Source: a virus
Virus record (IMG/VR): IMGVR_UViG_3300028364_000170
Location: 1-21,374 of that record
Reading direction: 5' to 3' (one strand)
Length of the DNA: 21,374 nucleotides
Below, piece after piece: positions 14,829-21,374 of the stretch. Below the pieces are notes generated by a model. That model was not told the origin of the DNA. It did not search any database and saw only the letters and a list, made by a program, of their open reading frames with translations. Each line of letters starts with the position of its first letter. The stretch's first letter is position 1. The translations under genes were made by a program, and so were the position numbers.

Positions 14829-15356
14829 GATGGACCTTTGTGCTGTTGGAGTGTTTAGAGCCCGCACAACGGCGGCCTCAATTTCTAAATTGATGCTAGG
14901 AGAGACAGGCTCATCCTCTGAAAAGTTGATGCTTACACCGGCGGCTTCGCTCATGCTGATCAGCGGTAAACCCTTAACTTCCGGCGGTTGAGCGCCAAGG
15001 AAAGTAAGCGCTCGCAGGTAGTAGTTGCCGGGAGAGTCTACGCCTTCCGGTGTCTGCCCGCGGTACAGTTCGATGGACCGGTTTTCGTAGGCCCCGCGCT
15101 TTACAAGCGGCGCAAATTCAGGGTCAAGAGCCACGTCCGCAAAGAGAAGGTTGCCAGCAACTCGCACAGTGCCTTTAAGCACCTCGCCCCACTTCGGACC
15201 TGATTGCGTGTGGTCGATCGTGACAGGCGCAACGTGCTGGCCTGCGTTGTAAGCGTCCGCAAGCGTCTGCAAATCCTTAGACGTATAGACGCCCTTGTCC
15301 CCGTAATCACCGGAGCGGAAGATTGCAACATTATGGAGAACCTCGCGTGTGCGCAT
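14244..15356 (-). CDS. Head maturation protease with C-terminal scaffold (Mu gpI-like)
   Basis: A 370-residue protein that directs procapsid assembly and then cleaves head proteins, including itself. The N-terminal ~140 residues read as a Mu gpI/herpesvirus-assemblin-like serine protease. His49 (VTIDHTQSGPKWGEV) and Ser94 (AYENRSIELYRG) are the likely catalytic pair. The C-terminal half is a scaffold: a charged coiled coil at about 182-203 (KDEEIAALKAKIAEMEA), an Ala/Pro/Val repeat at 207-227, a second coil to about 247, and a basic C-terminus. I chose the ATG at 15356 because GAGGGG lies 9 bases before it; the ATG at 15377 has no such site and sits inside the hairpin. The stop AAGTAA overlaps the ribosome binding region of the next gene. 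Catalytic residue assignment is by analogy. Confidence 0.82.
   Translation of the reverse strand: MRTREVLHNVAIFRSGDYGDKGVYTSKDLQTLADAYNAGQHVAPVTIDHTQSGPKWGEVLKGTVRVAGNLLFADVALDPEFAPLVKRGAYENRSIELYRGQTPEGVDSPGNYYLRALTFLGAQPPEVKGLPLISMSEAAGVSINFSEDEPVSPSINLEIEAAVVRALNTPTAQRSIMDTEAIATKDEEIAALKAKIAEMEAATMAEPAPVAPEVTAAVAPEVTAAVAEKDAQLEQLRAEMAEMKSKMFSESVKTLNLPANIVGKLVSIRNGKSGVVTFSDKTKHTFDDAMLELARNVAAIAAVTTGPSITVGETQAAFSEGRQPGSNPDSIEFKEKALTDRVAAIRIKNPSMDPATAINQANNQLAKEGK
14677..14724 (-). repeat. 24-bp perfect tandem repeat inside the scaffold region
   Basis: Two identical 24-bp units (14677-14700 and 14701-14724), followed by seven bases of a third copy, lie in frame within the protease-scaffold gene. 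They encode a repeated eight-residue Ala/Pro/Glu/Val unit (PEVTAAVA) between the two coiled coils. Being in-frame and flexible, gain or loss of a unit would change only linker length. Confidence 0.9.
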
Positions 15357-15394
15357 AAAAGCAAACCCCTCGCACACATTAGGAGCACGAGGGG
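15356..15394 (-). promoter_or_regulatory. Hairpin covering the ribosome binding site of the protease gene
   Basis: In the minus-strand RNA, bases 15394-15385 (CCCCUCGUGC) pair with 15375-15366 (GUGCGAGGGG) over 10 base pairs, including two G-U pairs, around a 9-base loop. The 3' arm holds the GAGGGG ribosome binding site used by the ATG at 15356, so folding would hide it. The stem is followed by UUUGCUUUU, so it also resembles a weak intrinsic terminator. On the plus strand the two G-U pairs become mismatches, which fits a role in minus-strand RNA. Confidence 0.5.
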
Positions 15395-15434
15395 CAGGGC
15401 TTGTAAATTGGCGGGCAAGTAGGTAAAAAGGAAA

Positions 15435-15647
15435 CTACGGGTTAGTACGGTCGCGCGCTCGCTGAATGAATTTGCACAGGTCTGCATCTGAGGCAAACTC
15501 GTGGACTTCGGCGTCTTGTAGAGCGCCCCGCATTTGGAAAAGGGTAAACCCTAGCACTGGCCTCATGCACGCAAGCGCCAGCACAATGCGGTCCTTGGCG
15601 GTGCGTGCAATCTCTGCTTCAATAGCCTCAGCAACAGCACGATTCAT
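15435..15647 (-). CDS. Small unknown protein coupled to the portal gene
   Basis: A 70-residue protein whose ATG overlaps the portal stop by one base (TGATG), the same coupling used elsewhere in this operon, so I take this start and not an earlier one inside the portal gene. The sequence looks alpha-helical and soluble, with charged helices at both ends (AVAEAIEAEIARTAKDR at about residues 4-20, and ADLCKFIQRARDR near the end) and a hydrophobic middle. It contains no motif I recognise. It sits between the MuF domain and the protease-scaffold gene, where Mu relatives often carry small head accessory genes. A head assembly role is only inferred from the position. Confidence 0.6.
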   Translation of the reverse strand: MNRAVAEAIEAEIARTAKDRIVLALACMRPVLGFTLFQMRGALQDAEVHEFASDADLCKFIQRARDRTNP

Positions 15648-18259
15648 CAGAAGCGCTCCAGTTTGGAAACGTTGCCAGCAAGGCCAGCGGTTTTGACCGG
15701 AATAGCGCGGCCCGGAATGCGAAGAACAGGAACCATCAGGCACCGGCAGTTGTAAGAGAACGGCCCCCGGCCTAGCGCCTTCAGTTCGTCAGAGTCCAGC
15801 GGGAAGAACGACCCGACGAGAGCGCTGTGGCTTGGCCTTGTCCTGCTGTCGTTTGGATTGCTGTACCGGTATCCAAGAAGGTTGTCCCGGATAATGGGTA
15901 AGGCTTCAATCTCTGCACGCTGGGCTTCAAGAGCGTTTGCTTGCTCAGTTCGTGCGATCGTGTCGATGGTATTGCGCGCCACTCCGGGGAGTTTGCCAGC
16001 GTCTGCCTCTGCCCTGAGTATGTCTGCCATTTCCCGGGCCGTAGACCCTGCGGCAATGCCCTTGGCCAGTGAGTCTCTGATTGCTCCCACAACGCTGCTG
16101 GATACGGCCCCAGCGATTGCGAGCACTCTATCACGGATTGACTGTTCTACCACGCGGGCGGAAGGCACGATGGACGCGGCCAAGGCGGCCATGAATTGGG
16201 CAATGATCTTCGACAGCTTACTTTTCGGAACGCCACCACGGGTGGCCATCCACTCCGCGCCGCGCTTCCAGTAGGAGGGCAAATCGCTAGGCTCTGCAAA
16301 CTCCACTGATTTCGGGGAGTTTAGCTGGCTCTTGAATTGGCGGAAGGAAGAAGCCACGCCCACGAGAGCGGCGGCAATCATAGCATCTTCAATATCGCGA
16401 CTCGGCTTGTAAACGGTGCCCTTCTTTATCTTGCCGTTGTCCTGTATGGCCTTACCAATCAGCTTGGCAACTTCCCGTTCAAGGGCATCAGCAGTGCCCG
16501 CGGTAAGTGCAAACAACTGATCACGGGTTTGTGATTCGATGCGTTCGGAGCGCAGGTCTTCAGAGAACAAGACAAGACCTGTGCCTCGGTCGCTTTCATC
16601 GTCAGATGCTGAGTCTCCGCAACAGCCTTCGCGCATGGTCTCGCCCTCTTTACCTGCCGGGCGGATCATCTGATTATCTCGCCACTCACGCAAGGCCACG
16701 GGGTTGTAAACGATCCGTGCTCCGGCGCGATAAGCTGCATCGGGAATGAGTCCTGATTTAACGGCCTCGCGAAGCCAGCCCTTTGAACGGCCAACGATCT
16801 TGCACGCTTCATCAGCATTGACCGGCAACACGTCCGGAGGGGGAGGGGGAAGCGCAGGCTCTGCGGGAAGCTCTGGCGTGCCCAAGGACGGCCCCAAATC
16901 ATCCGCGAAGGGTGCAGGTCCACCGCCCATGCCCGGAGCCTGTATGATCACAGCATCATCGTCCGCGGGCGTTTGCATGTCAAAGACTTCGTAAAACTCC
17001 GTTCGCGAAACAGGAAGGCCGAGTTTTTCAGCAAGCGCATACCCCGCTTGAATCCACGTCAAATCCGTCGGATCGGTTACGTCCATGTTGAATTTGATCT
17101 TGGGGGTCGTATCAGTGCCGCCGCGCCAGTTGAGCGCAACGAACGGATCAACTGCGGATTTGTTGATTGCTTGCTCGATTCGCAAAGCCCAGTTCTTCGC
17201 GCGGCGTGAGCCAGTGCTTGCATGGACTTCGGCCTGTGCCCGCGTGCCATACTCGCTTTCCATGAAGCCGAGCGTTGAACCTACGATTACAGTGACTAGC
17301 TCTTTGATGGATTTGTCCATGGCGTCAAAGTGCGGCTGTGTACTGGAGCCGATTGCACGATCCTTGAACTCAAGCTCTACCCCGCTTGGAAGCACAAGGC
17401 CGCTCGATGTCTCGCTCAGGCTGTTAATGGTTGTTTGCAGTTGAAGCATCATGCGCTGCTGGTCTTGCACAGCGTCTGACTGTTCACCCATGAATCCGCC
17501 GGCCATTTTGCAAATGACGATTGGCATACCGTAGCGGCCAAGAAGGTCGTTAATACTGATCCACGCATTTTGCCAAGACTGCCACGGCACAATCAGGGAA
17601 TTGAGTAAGGACTCACCCGCCGGGAGTGAGTACATGCACGGTGACGTGCAGCGGATGAATTTGTAAGCTGGAAGCCTTGCGCCGGTACGGTAAAGCAGCG
17701 GGTGGCCTTGCTCATCGAAACAGAACAGGCCGGGATGCTGGTGCCGGAACTCGGTGATTAGGCAGTTACCGGCGGCGTCGATTTCCCAGATGTTTTCCAC
17801 CATGGAGAAGCCGTCTTGAGCCGCGCCCATGAACAGTGAGGAGATCAGTTCGTTGATTTTCGGGGAGAGGCAATCTTGCACAAGCTCAAGGAGCGCCTGC
17901 GCTTGGGGCGTCGGGTCGGTCTCGTCAAGCCGGAAAGACCAAGCGTTCTGCTGAATTTGATCGGATACGACGGCAAGGGCCGCCTTGATCCACGGGCAAG
18001 TTGACGCCATCTCATAATAAAGATCGTAGAGCTGTGGATCGTTGACGTATACATAATTGGCCGCGTTTGTGAGTGATCGCTTGGCACGAATGCCGCCGAG
18101 TAGAGTGGCGAAGGGATTATCAACACGGCCAAAGGCTCCGCCCATACCCGAGACGGATTTGAGCACGGAACTGTTGCCAATGCTGAGAGGCAAAGGACGG
18201 CGCGAGCGGGCCATCTCAGCTAGCATTTCCTCACCAGTAGGGGAACGATCGTTATCCAT
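15647..18259 (-). CDS. Portal protein fused to HTH segment and MuF head-morphogenesis domain
   Basis: An 870-residue protein holding what are normally two adjacent genes. Residues 1 to about 430 match a Mu gp29/DUF935-type portal: LLGRYGMPIVICK at 239-251, VGSTLG at 326-331 and EVHASTGSRRAKNW at 344-357. The portal is the dodecameric ring at the capsid vertex through which DNA passes. A Pro/Gly-rich linker (440-477) leads to residues 478-530, which read like an excisionase/MerR-type helix-turn-helix (NADEACKIVGRSKGWLRE, then ALREWRDNQ). Residues from about 560 on form a Mu gpF/SPP1 gp7-like minor head protein: ARTEQANALEAQR at 769-781, NPNDSRTRPSH at 801-811 and FSYNCRC at 834-840. The frame is unbroken, so this is a true fusion and not a run-on. 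It shares one base with the next gene (TGATG). Confidence 0.9.
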   Translation of the reverse strand: MDNDRSPTGEEMLAEMARSRRPLPLSIGNSSVLKSVSGMGGAFGRVDNPFATLLGGIRAKRSLTNAANYVYVNDPQLYDLYYEMASTCPWIKAALAVVSDQIQQNAWSFRLDETDPTPQAQALLELVQDCLSPKINELISSLFMGAAQDGFSMVENIWEIDAAGNCLITEFRHQHPGLFCFDEQGHPLLYRTGARLPAYKFIRCTSPCMYSLPAGESLLNSLIVPWQSWQNAWISINDLLGRYGMPIVICKMAGGFMGEQSDAVQDQQRMMLQLQTTINSLSETSSGLVLPSGVELEFKDRAIGSSTQPHFDAMDKSIKELVTVIVGSTLGFMESEYGTRAQAEVHASTGSRRAKNWALRIEQAINKSAVDPFVALNWRGGTDTTPKIKFNMDVTDPTDLTWIQAGYALAEKLGLPVSRTEFYEVFDMQTPADDDAVIIQAPGMGGGPAPFADDLGPSLGTPELPAEPALPPPPPDVLPVNADEACKIVGRSKGWLREAVKSGLIPDAAYRAGARIVYNPVALREWRDNQMIRPAGKEGETMREGCCGDSASDDESDRGTGLVLFSEDLRSERIESQTRDQLFALTAGTADALEREVAKLIGKAIQDNGKIKKGTVYKPSRDIEDAMIAAALVGVASSFRQFKSQLNSPKSVEFAEPSDLPSYWKRGAEWMATRGGVPKSKLSKIIAQFMAALAASIVPSARVVEQSIRDRVLAIAGAVSSSVVGAIRDSLAKGIAAGSTAREMADILRAEADAGKLPGVARNTIDTIARTEQANALEAQRAEIEALPIIRDNLLGYRYSNPNDSRTRPSHSALVGSFFPLDSDELKALGRGPFSYNCRCLMVPVLRIPGRAIPVKTAGLAGNVSKLERF

Positions 18260-18261
18260 TA

Positions 18262-20031
18262 TCAGAACCTAATCCGTCGGGATGTGTTGCCGGGTAGAGC
18301 TACCGGACCATTGGAGCGTTGGCCGTTGCTGCTTTGTTGTATAGCTGAGGGGCCGCGTGCGATCAAGCCCCGAATTGCAAACCATGCGGCCATTACTGAG
18401 TCAGGGGTTTCACCGGCACGCGGTACACGTTTGCAAGTTTGGAATTGGCCCATTGACTGACGCCATGCAGCGCCAACGTATGGATCCGCTGCCATAGACT
18501 CTGGCCACTGGATAAACTCACGCCGAAACAGGGATTCGATGGAAGGCAGGCCAACCTTCGGATCCATCTTGTTCGCGCCTGTGGTGCAGTTTTCAATTAG
18601 GTCAACAAGCCATTCCCCACGGCGGCGAAGGGATAAACGGATGTCTTCGATCCATCCCTTTTGCGTCGCGTTGTCTTCGCAGCGGATGCAGAGCGGCGTG
18701 ATTCCCCGGGCGTGCCCAGAGAGCACAATATCAGCCATGTCCTCAGATGTCATGCGATCCGAGAAGTGCCACTCAACGGGCCGGAAGATGCCGTGCGTAT
18801 CCAGTGACCACAGCGCCATCACGTTGCCGCCTGATTTGCCGCCCGCGAAGTCGCGCCCCCATACAAACGCAAAGCGGCGGCGCTCAAGCGCGCTGAATAC
18901 GGGAAGGCCCATTTCCATACTTTGGCAACCGTGAATGTCTGCAACCGTTCCGCCCTTGGCGCGGGTTGCCCAGCTTGCAAACATCCGGTCTTTATCGGAT
19001 GCGGGCTTGCCCTGAAACTTGCGGGCAAAGTCGGGATCGTTTACTTGCTGCTCAAGAAGTAAGGCAACGTTGTACACTTCCGAGTCTGTTGGAAACGGGA
19101 TGTTGAAAGTGGTTTCGTCTATACGGGAAACGCCGGGAACGCCTTCGATGATTTCGGCAAGGTCTGGATCGTGATGCACTTCACAAACGAAATGCGTCAA
19201 GTCCTCTGAAACGTAAATGAAGACTGTCGTAAAGCGCGGGTCTTTGATTAGCTTGTGAACGATGTCGTCTTCATGCCAGCAGTTTGAAAGCACAGCCATA
19301 CAGCCGCGGGATTGGTCATCCCATAAACGAGAGGCCCACTTGTTAGTAATCAGGTCATACGTGCGGTTGCGGCTTTCGAGCGTTCGGACGGATTCCGAGT
19401 TCTCCACGTCGTCAGCGATCAGGTAGTCGATGCGGCGGTTGAGGGCTTGGCCAGAGAATGCCACGGCCTCAGCACTGGCGTTGGCATCGTCCACAGCGTC
19501 AGGGCGGGAAACGAAGAACTTACCAGAGCGCCACGGGGAAACGGATCGCTTCTGACCTTGCGCGGCTAGTTCAATTTCCATCTGCTTTGCGGCTTCGGAG
19601 TTGGCGGCTTTGTCCGGTACACAGTCAGGGAAGACCGCGCGAAAGTTTCTGGAAACGATGGTTTTCCCCAGTTTGGAAACCATGCCTTCGGAGACGTTCA
19701 GGTCTCGCGACGTGGTTGCCGTGCGAAGCCCAAGATCGTTGCCCAAGGCCCACGCCGGGAGCGATCCGAACACAGCGGACTTGTAGATTCCGAATGGTGC
19801 AGATAGCACGATTGACCGGCGGCGCTCAAAGCATAGCTGGGCGGCTTTGCAAAGGACTTCGCCAATGGGTAAGGCAATACGCACGCGGACCTTTTCAGGA
19901 CCGGCAATAAGCATGAACTTATGGAAGGACTCGCGTGCGGCCTTACGATCAATCAAACTCACACCCTTGCCCATGAGCCCCCACGGGGAACGCTTGGTGG
20001 GCTCGAAGGTATCGGTGGTGCCTGTGAGCAT
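18262..20031 (-). CDS. Terminase large subunit (Mu gp28-like)
   Basis: The DNA-packaging motor: an N-terminal ATPase that pumps DNA through the portal and a C-terminal RNase H-like nuclease that cuts the genome. The 589-residue length is usual. The ATPase shows a divergent Walker A loop at residues 77-85 (SAPFGIYKS, Lys84), a Walker B at 203-208 (YLIADD) followed by Glu210, and a likely coupling segment at 247-252 (VLSNCW). The nuclease shows Asp394 (GRDFAGG), Glu452/Asp453 (RCEDN) and Asp544 (PDSVMAAW), spaced as in RNase H-fold terminases. The ATG directly abuts the stop of the membrane peptide, and the stop is two bases before the portal ATG, so the genes are translationally linked. No small terminase subunit is visible in the window. 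Mu-type similarity is inferred from the motifs and the gene order. Confidence 0.92.
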   Translation of the reverse strand: MLTGTTDTFEPTKRSPWGLMGKGVSLIDRKAARESFHKFMLIAGPEKVRVRIALPIGEVLCKAAQLCFERRRSIVLSAPFGIYKSAVFGSLPAWALGNDLGLRTATTSRDLNVSEGMVSKLGKTIVSRNFRAVFPDCVPDKAANSEAAKQMEIELAAQGQKRSVSPWRSGKFFVSRPDAVDDANASAEAVAFSGQALNRRIDYLIADDVENSESVRTLESRNRTYDLITNKWASRLWDDQSRGCMAVLSNCWHEDDIVHKLIKDPRFTTVFIYVSEDLTHFVCEVHHDPDLAEIIEGVPGVSRIDETTFNIPFPTDSEVYNVALLLEQQVNDPDFARKFQGKPASDKDRMFASWATRAKGGTVADIHGCQSMEMGLPVFSALERRRFAFVWGRDFAGGKSGGNVMALWSLDTHGIFRPVEWHFSDRMTSEDMADIVLSGHARGITPLCIRCEDNATQKGWIEDIRLSLRRRGEWLVDLIENCTTGANKMDPKVGLPSIESLFRREFIQWPESMAADPYVGAAWRQSMGQFQTCKRVPRAGETPDSVMAAWFAIRGLIARGPSAIQQSSNGQRSNGPVALPGNTSRRIRF

Positions 20032-20148
20032 TTACAGCACCGGGAGCGGGGTGGGTGCGATTGTAACCGCATACGCGGCAATGACAAGGGCAAGGAGCAT
20101 CAGGACGGTGCCAAGGCAATCTCTGGTTTGGCGATTCAGGTTGAGCAT
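20032..20148 (-). CDS. Small single-span membrane peptide
   Basis: A 38-residue peptide starting at the ATG at 20148. It has a short basic N-terminus (LNLNRQTR) followed by one hydrophobic stretch at about residues 12-29 (LGTVLMLLALVIAAYAVT) and a Pro-rich tail. The start lies 13 bases after the stop of the preceding gene and is preceded by a modest AAGAAAG box. A longer in-frame version would overlap the preceding gene, so I prefer the short form. Its TAA stop is directly followed by the terminase ATG (TAAATG), which suggests coupled translation. A charged N-terminus plus one membrane helix suits a small holin-like, spanin-related or other inner-membrane phage peptide, but nothing decides between them. 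Confidence 0.45.
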   Translation of the reverse strand: MLNLNRQTRDCLGTVLMLLALVIAAYAVTIAPTPLPVL

Positions 20149-20161
20149 GGGAATGCTTTCT

Positions 20162-20515
20162 TTATGTCGGGGGAGTGGTTGTGCCTGCGGTAAGATCCGC
20201 AGCGATGGTGTTGTAATTGACCGTCCCCGCGTTATTGTAAGCAACGATTAACATTGTGCCGACTACGTAAATGCAAGCGGACCCTGCGGGGATGTCAGCA
20301 GCAACCGGGGACGCGACGGAGGGCAGGATTGTGCGGATGCTGGTGATTGGCCCCGTGTTGGTCGCTAGGCGGCCCGCAAGGGCAAACCATGTGTCCGCAA
20401 GCCCTGCGATCTTCGCCGCCTCCTGCGCCGCGTTAGCCTTCGCCGTGTCCTCGTTATCCGCACCAGTGGCAATGGCCACAATGGCGCGTCCAAGTGGGGC
20501 CTCGGCTGCCACCAT
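20162..20515 (-). CDS. Unknown protein upstream of terminase, start uncertain
   Basis: This 117-residue protein is Ala-rich, with a helical first half (KANAAQEAAKIAGLADTWFALAGRLA) and a beta-like second half ending in Thr/Pro. It has no recognisable motif. The ATG at 20515 has no clear ribosome binding site. A much better site (AAAAGGAG, 7 bases before an ATG at 20558) lies upstream but in another frame, and that frame stops after 34 codons at 20454. Between that ATG and 20515 the main frame still reads naturally (SHKQWATSADQIM), so a one-base indel near 20550 may have separated the true start from the body. The gene sits between the fibre-like gene and a short membrane-peptide gene, where some phages carry small virion or lysis-linked genes. 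Function unknown. Confidence 0.5.
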   Translation of the reverse strand: MVAAEAPLGRAIVAIATGADNEDTAKANAAQEAAKIAGLADTWFALAGRLATNTGPITSIRTILPSVASPVAADIPAGSACIYVVGTMLIVAYNNAGTVNYNTIAADLTAGTTTPPT

Positions 20516-20550
20516 GATCTGGTCGGCGCTCGTTGCCCACTGCTTGTGTG

Positions 20551-20571
20551 ATGGACATTCAACTTCTCCTT
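20551..20571 (-). promoter_or_regulatory. Strong ribosome binding site and ATG out of frame with the gene it precedes
   Basis: On the minus strand an AAAAGGAG box stands 7 bases before an ATG at 20558, the strongest start signal in this part of the window. The frame it opens holds only 34 codons and ends at 20454. The downstream 117-residue frame is offset by one base. Removing one base just after this ATG would give a start followed directly by SHKQWATSADQIM and then the long frame. This suggests the natural start of that gene, now shifted by mutation or sequencing error. Confidence 0.45.
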
Positions 20572-20608
20572 TTCTAGGAAGGGGTTGCCCTCAGTGGGGC
20601 GGCTGTTG

Positions 20609-21374
20609 TCAGAACGCCTTGGCTTCATATTGGAGGCCGTAGGCCCACAGGTAGGACCGGTCTCCCACCAAAGCTGTGGGAAGGGTAATCTGGATGAATA
20701 GGCTGTCAAATTCTGTGGTCTGCACTGCGTAGGGAGTGAACGTGTTGGTGATCACCTGATTTGCCCCGGTGCCTATCCCGGCCACTGAGTAGAACCCGCG
20801 AATAGTGGGCACGGCATCCACCAAAAGCTGGGTAGCGTAGTCGATCCGCACAGTAGCATCCGCATCGAAAATGCCGTGCAGCCGGACTCCGGAAATCACA
20901 GTTCCGGGCTTGGAACTCACAGGTATGAAGATGAAATTGGTGAGTCCGTTAGTGCGGACGCCGCGAGGGTTAGAGTGGTAAAAGAACCCGTTGGACGCCG
21001 TGCCGTTGAAATTGTAAATGCTGAAGTCCTCCCACCAAGAGGCCACAGGGTCTTTCTTGATGTTGCCGATGCCTATGATGTCACCTGTCACTGAGGCGTT
21101 GCCGGCCACTGTCAAAGTGCCCGTGTGGGTCTGGCGGTAGGTAGGAGTCCCGCTCTGGATGGTCACAGCGGAGTTGCCGGTAATCACGCCCATGGTGAGG
21201 GCATCACCCGCCGCTACGGAGGTAGTGCGAATGGTGTGGTCCTCCTCCCCGTCACTGAAGAAGGTAAGCCCATCAATGTCCACTATGGGCACAAGCATAG
21301 TGTCTTGCTCTGCGAAGAGAGGAGTAGACCGAATGCCAATCAGTCCCTTGCCGCCCCGGGTGACAGCCTCTGTG
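20609..21374 (-). CDS. Fibre-like structural protein, C-terminal part (cut by right edge)
   Basis: The frame stays open to the right edge of the window, so this is probably the last 254 residues of a longer protein. An ATG at 21298 is the first one visible, but the reading frame before it has no stop and reads like protein. The segment near residues 60-90 has the alternating pattern (TLTVAGNASVTGDIIG) seen in beta-helical or triple-stranded tail fibre stems. The rest is beta-rich with many Gly, Thr, Asn and aromatic residues and ends in a possible jelly-roll-like domain (FDSLFIQITLP, then YLWAYGLQY). No signal peptide or membrane segment is visible. It lies just upstream of the terminase gene, away from the tail-tip genes. 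A tail fibre or capsid fibre role is inference from composition; I do not recognise the family. Confidence 0.55.
   Translation of the reverse strand, partial: TEAVTRGGKGLIGIRSTPLFAEQDTMLVPIVDIDGLTFFSDGEEDHTIRTTSVAAGDALTMGVITGNSAVTIQSGTPTYRQTHTGTLTVAGNASVTGDIIGIGNIKKDPVASWWEDFSIYNFNGTASNGFFYHSNPRGVRTNGLTNFIFIPVSSKPGTVISGVRLHGIFDADATVRIDYATQLLVDAVPTIRGFYSVAGIGTGANQVITNTFTPYAVQTTEFDSLFIQITLPTALVGDRSYLWAYGLQYEAKAF

Noticed and set aside
15356-15377. Start of the protease gene at the ATG at 15377
   Set aside because: It has no ribosome binding site and lies in the loop of the hairpin. The next ATG has GAGGGG at good spacing, and the protein family begins close to it.
16670-16828. A separate regulatory gene encoding an excisionase-like protein
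   Set aside because: The helix-turn-helix segment has no start, stop or ribosome binding site of its own and is continuous with the portal and MuF frame.
20032-20244. A 70-residue version of the membrane peptide starting at 20244
   Set aside because: Its first 32 residues overlap the preceding gene in another frame and look unlike protein. The ATG at 20148 starts directly before the membrane span.
20365-20709. Arg-rich 114-residue frame on the minus strand
   Set aside because: It overlaps the end of the fibre-like gene and the body of the 117-residue gene in a third frame. Its long Arg run is a typical out-of-frame translation of GC-rich coding DNA.

Overview
This window is the virion-assembly half of a tailed bacteriophage or prophage (Caudoviricetes, siphovirus-type tail). 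Every convincing gene lies on the minus strand, so the genes read from the right edge to the left edge. They are packed almost without gaps, and many stop/start pairs overlap (TGATG, TAATG, GTGA), as in one long late operon. I see no tRNA, rRNA, integrase, transposase, CRISPR array or bacterial housekeeping gene. The sequence looks moderately GC-rich, and the host cannot be named from it. The order of the head genes is that of Mu and its relatives. The tail genes are long-flexible-tail genes of the lambda M/L/K/J kind, with no sheath or baseplate-wedge genes, as in Mu-headed siphophages.

In transcription order, the right edge (20.0-21.4 kb) carries a fibre-like protein cut by the window end, an unknown protein whose start region looks frameshifted, and a 38-residue membrane peptide. 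The packaging and head module follows (12.3-20.0 kb). It contains the large terminase; a very large portal protein fused to an excisionase-like helix-turn-helix segment and a MuF head-morphogenesis domain; a small unknown coupled gene; a protease-scaffold with a nested scaffold start; a decoration-like protein; the major capsid protein; and a protein made of 69-bp tandem repeats. A GC-rich hairpin separates this module from the neck genes.

The neck module (10.2-12.3 kb) has homologues of Mu gp36, gpG and gp37 plus one small tail protein. The tail module (0-10.2 kb) has the tube protein; the tail assembly chaperone pair G/GT joined by a clear -1 slippery heptamer (A AAA AAA); the tape measure (688 residues, predicting a tail near 100 nm by the usual 0.15 nm per residue); lambda M-like and L-like tip proteins; an NlpC/P60 peptidase; and a 1,227-residue J-like central tip/fibre protein. 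A further gene probably starts at the left edge.

The genes work together to build the particle. Scaffold and protease shape a capsid around the portal-MuF protein, terminase fills it, the neck proteins close it, and the tail is measured by the tape protein with G/GT help and tipped by M, L, K and J. I found no defence or regulatory system of a new kind. The most notable features are the portal-HTH-MuF fusion, one beta-module inserted into loops of two tip proteins, the in-frame repeat protein, the G/GT frameshift with a four-cysteine motif, and two RNA hairpins at gene borders.
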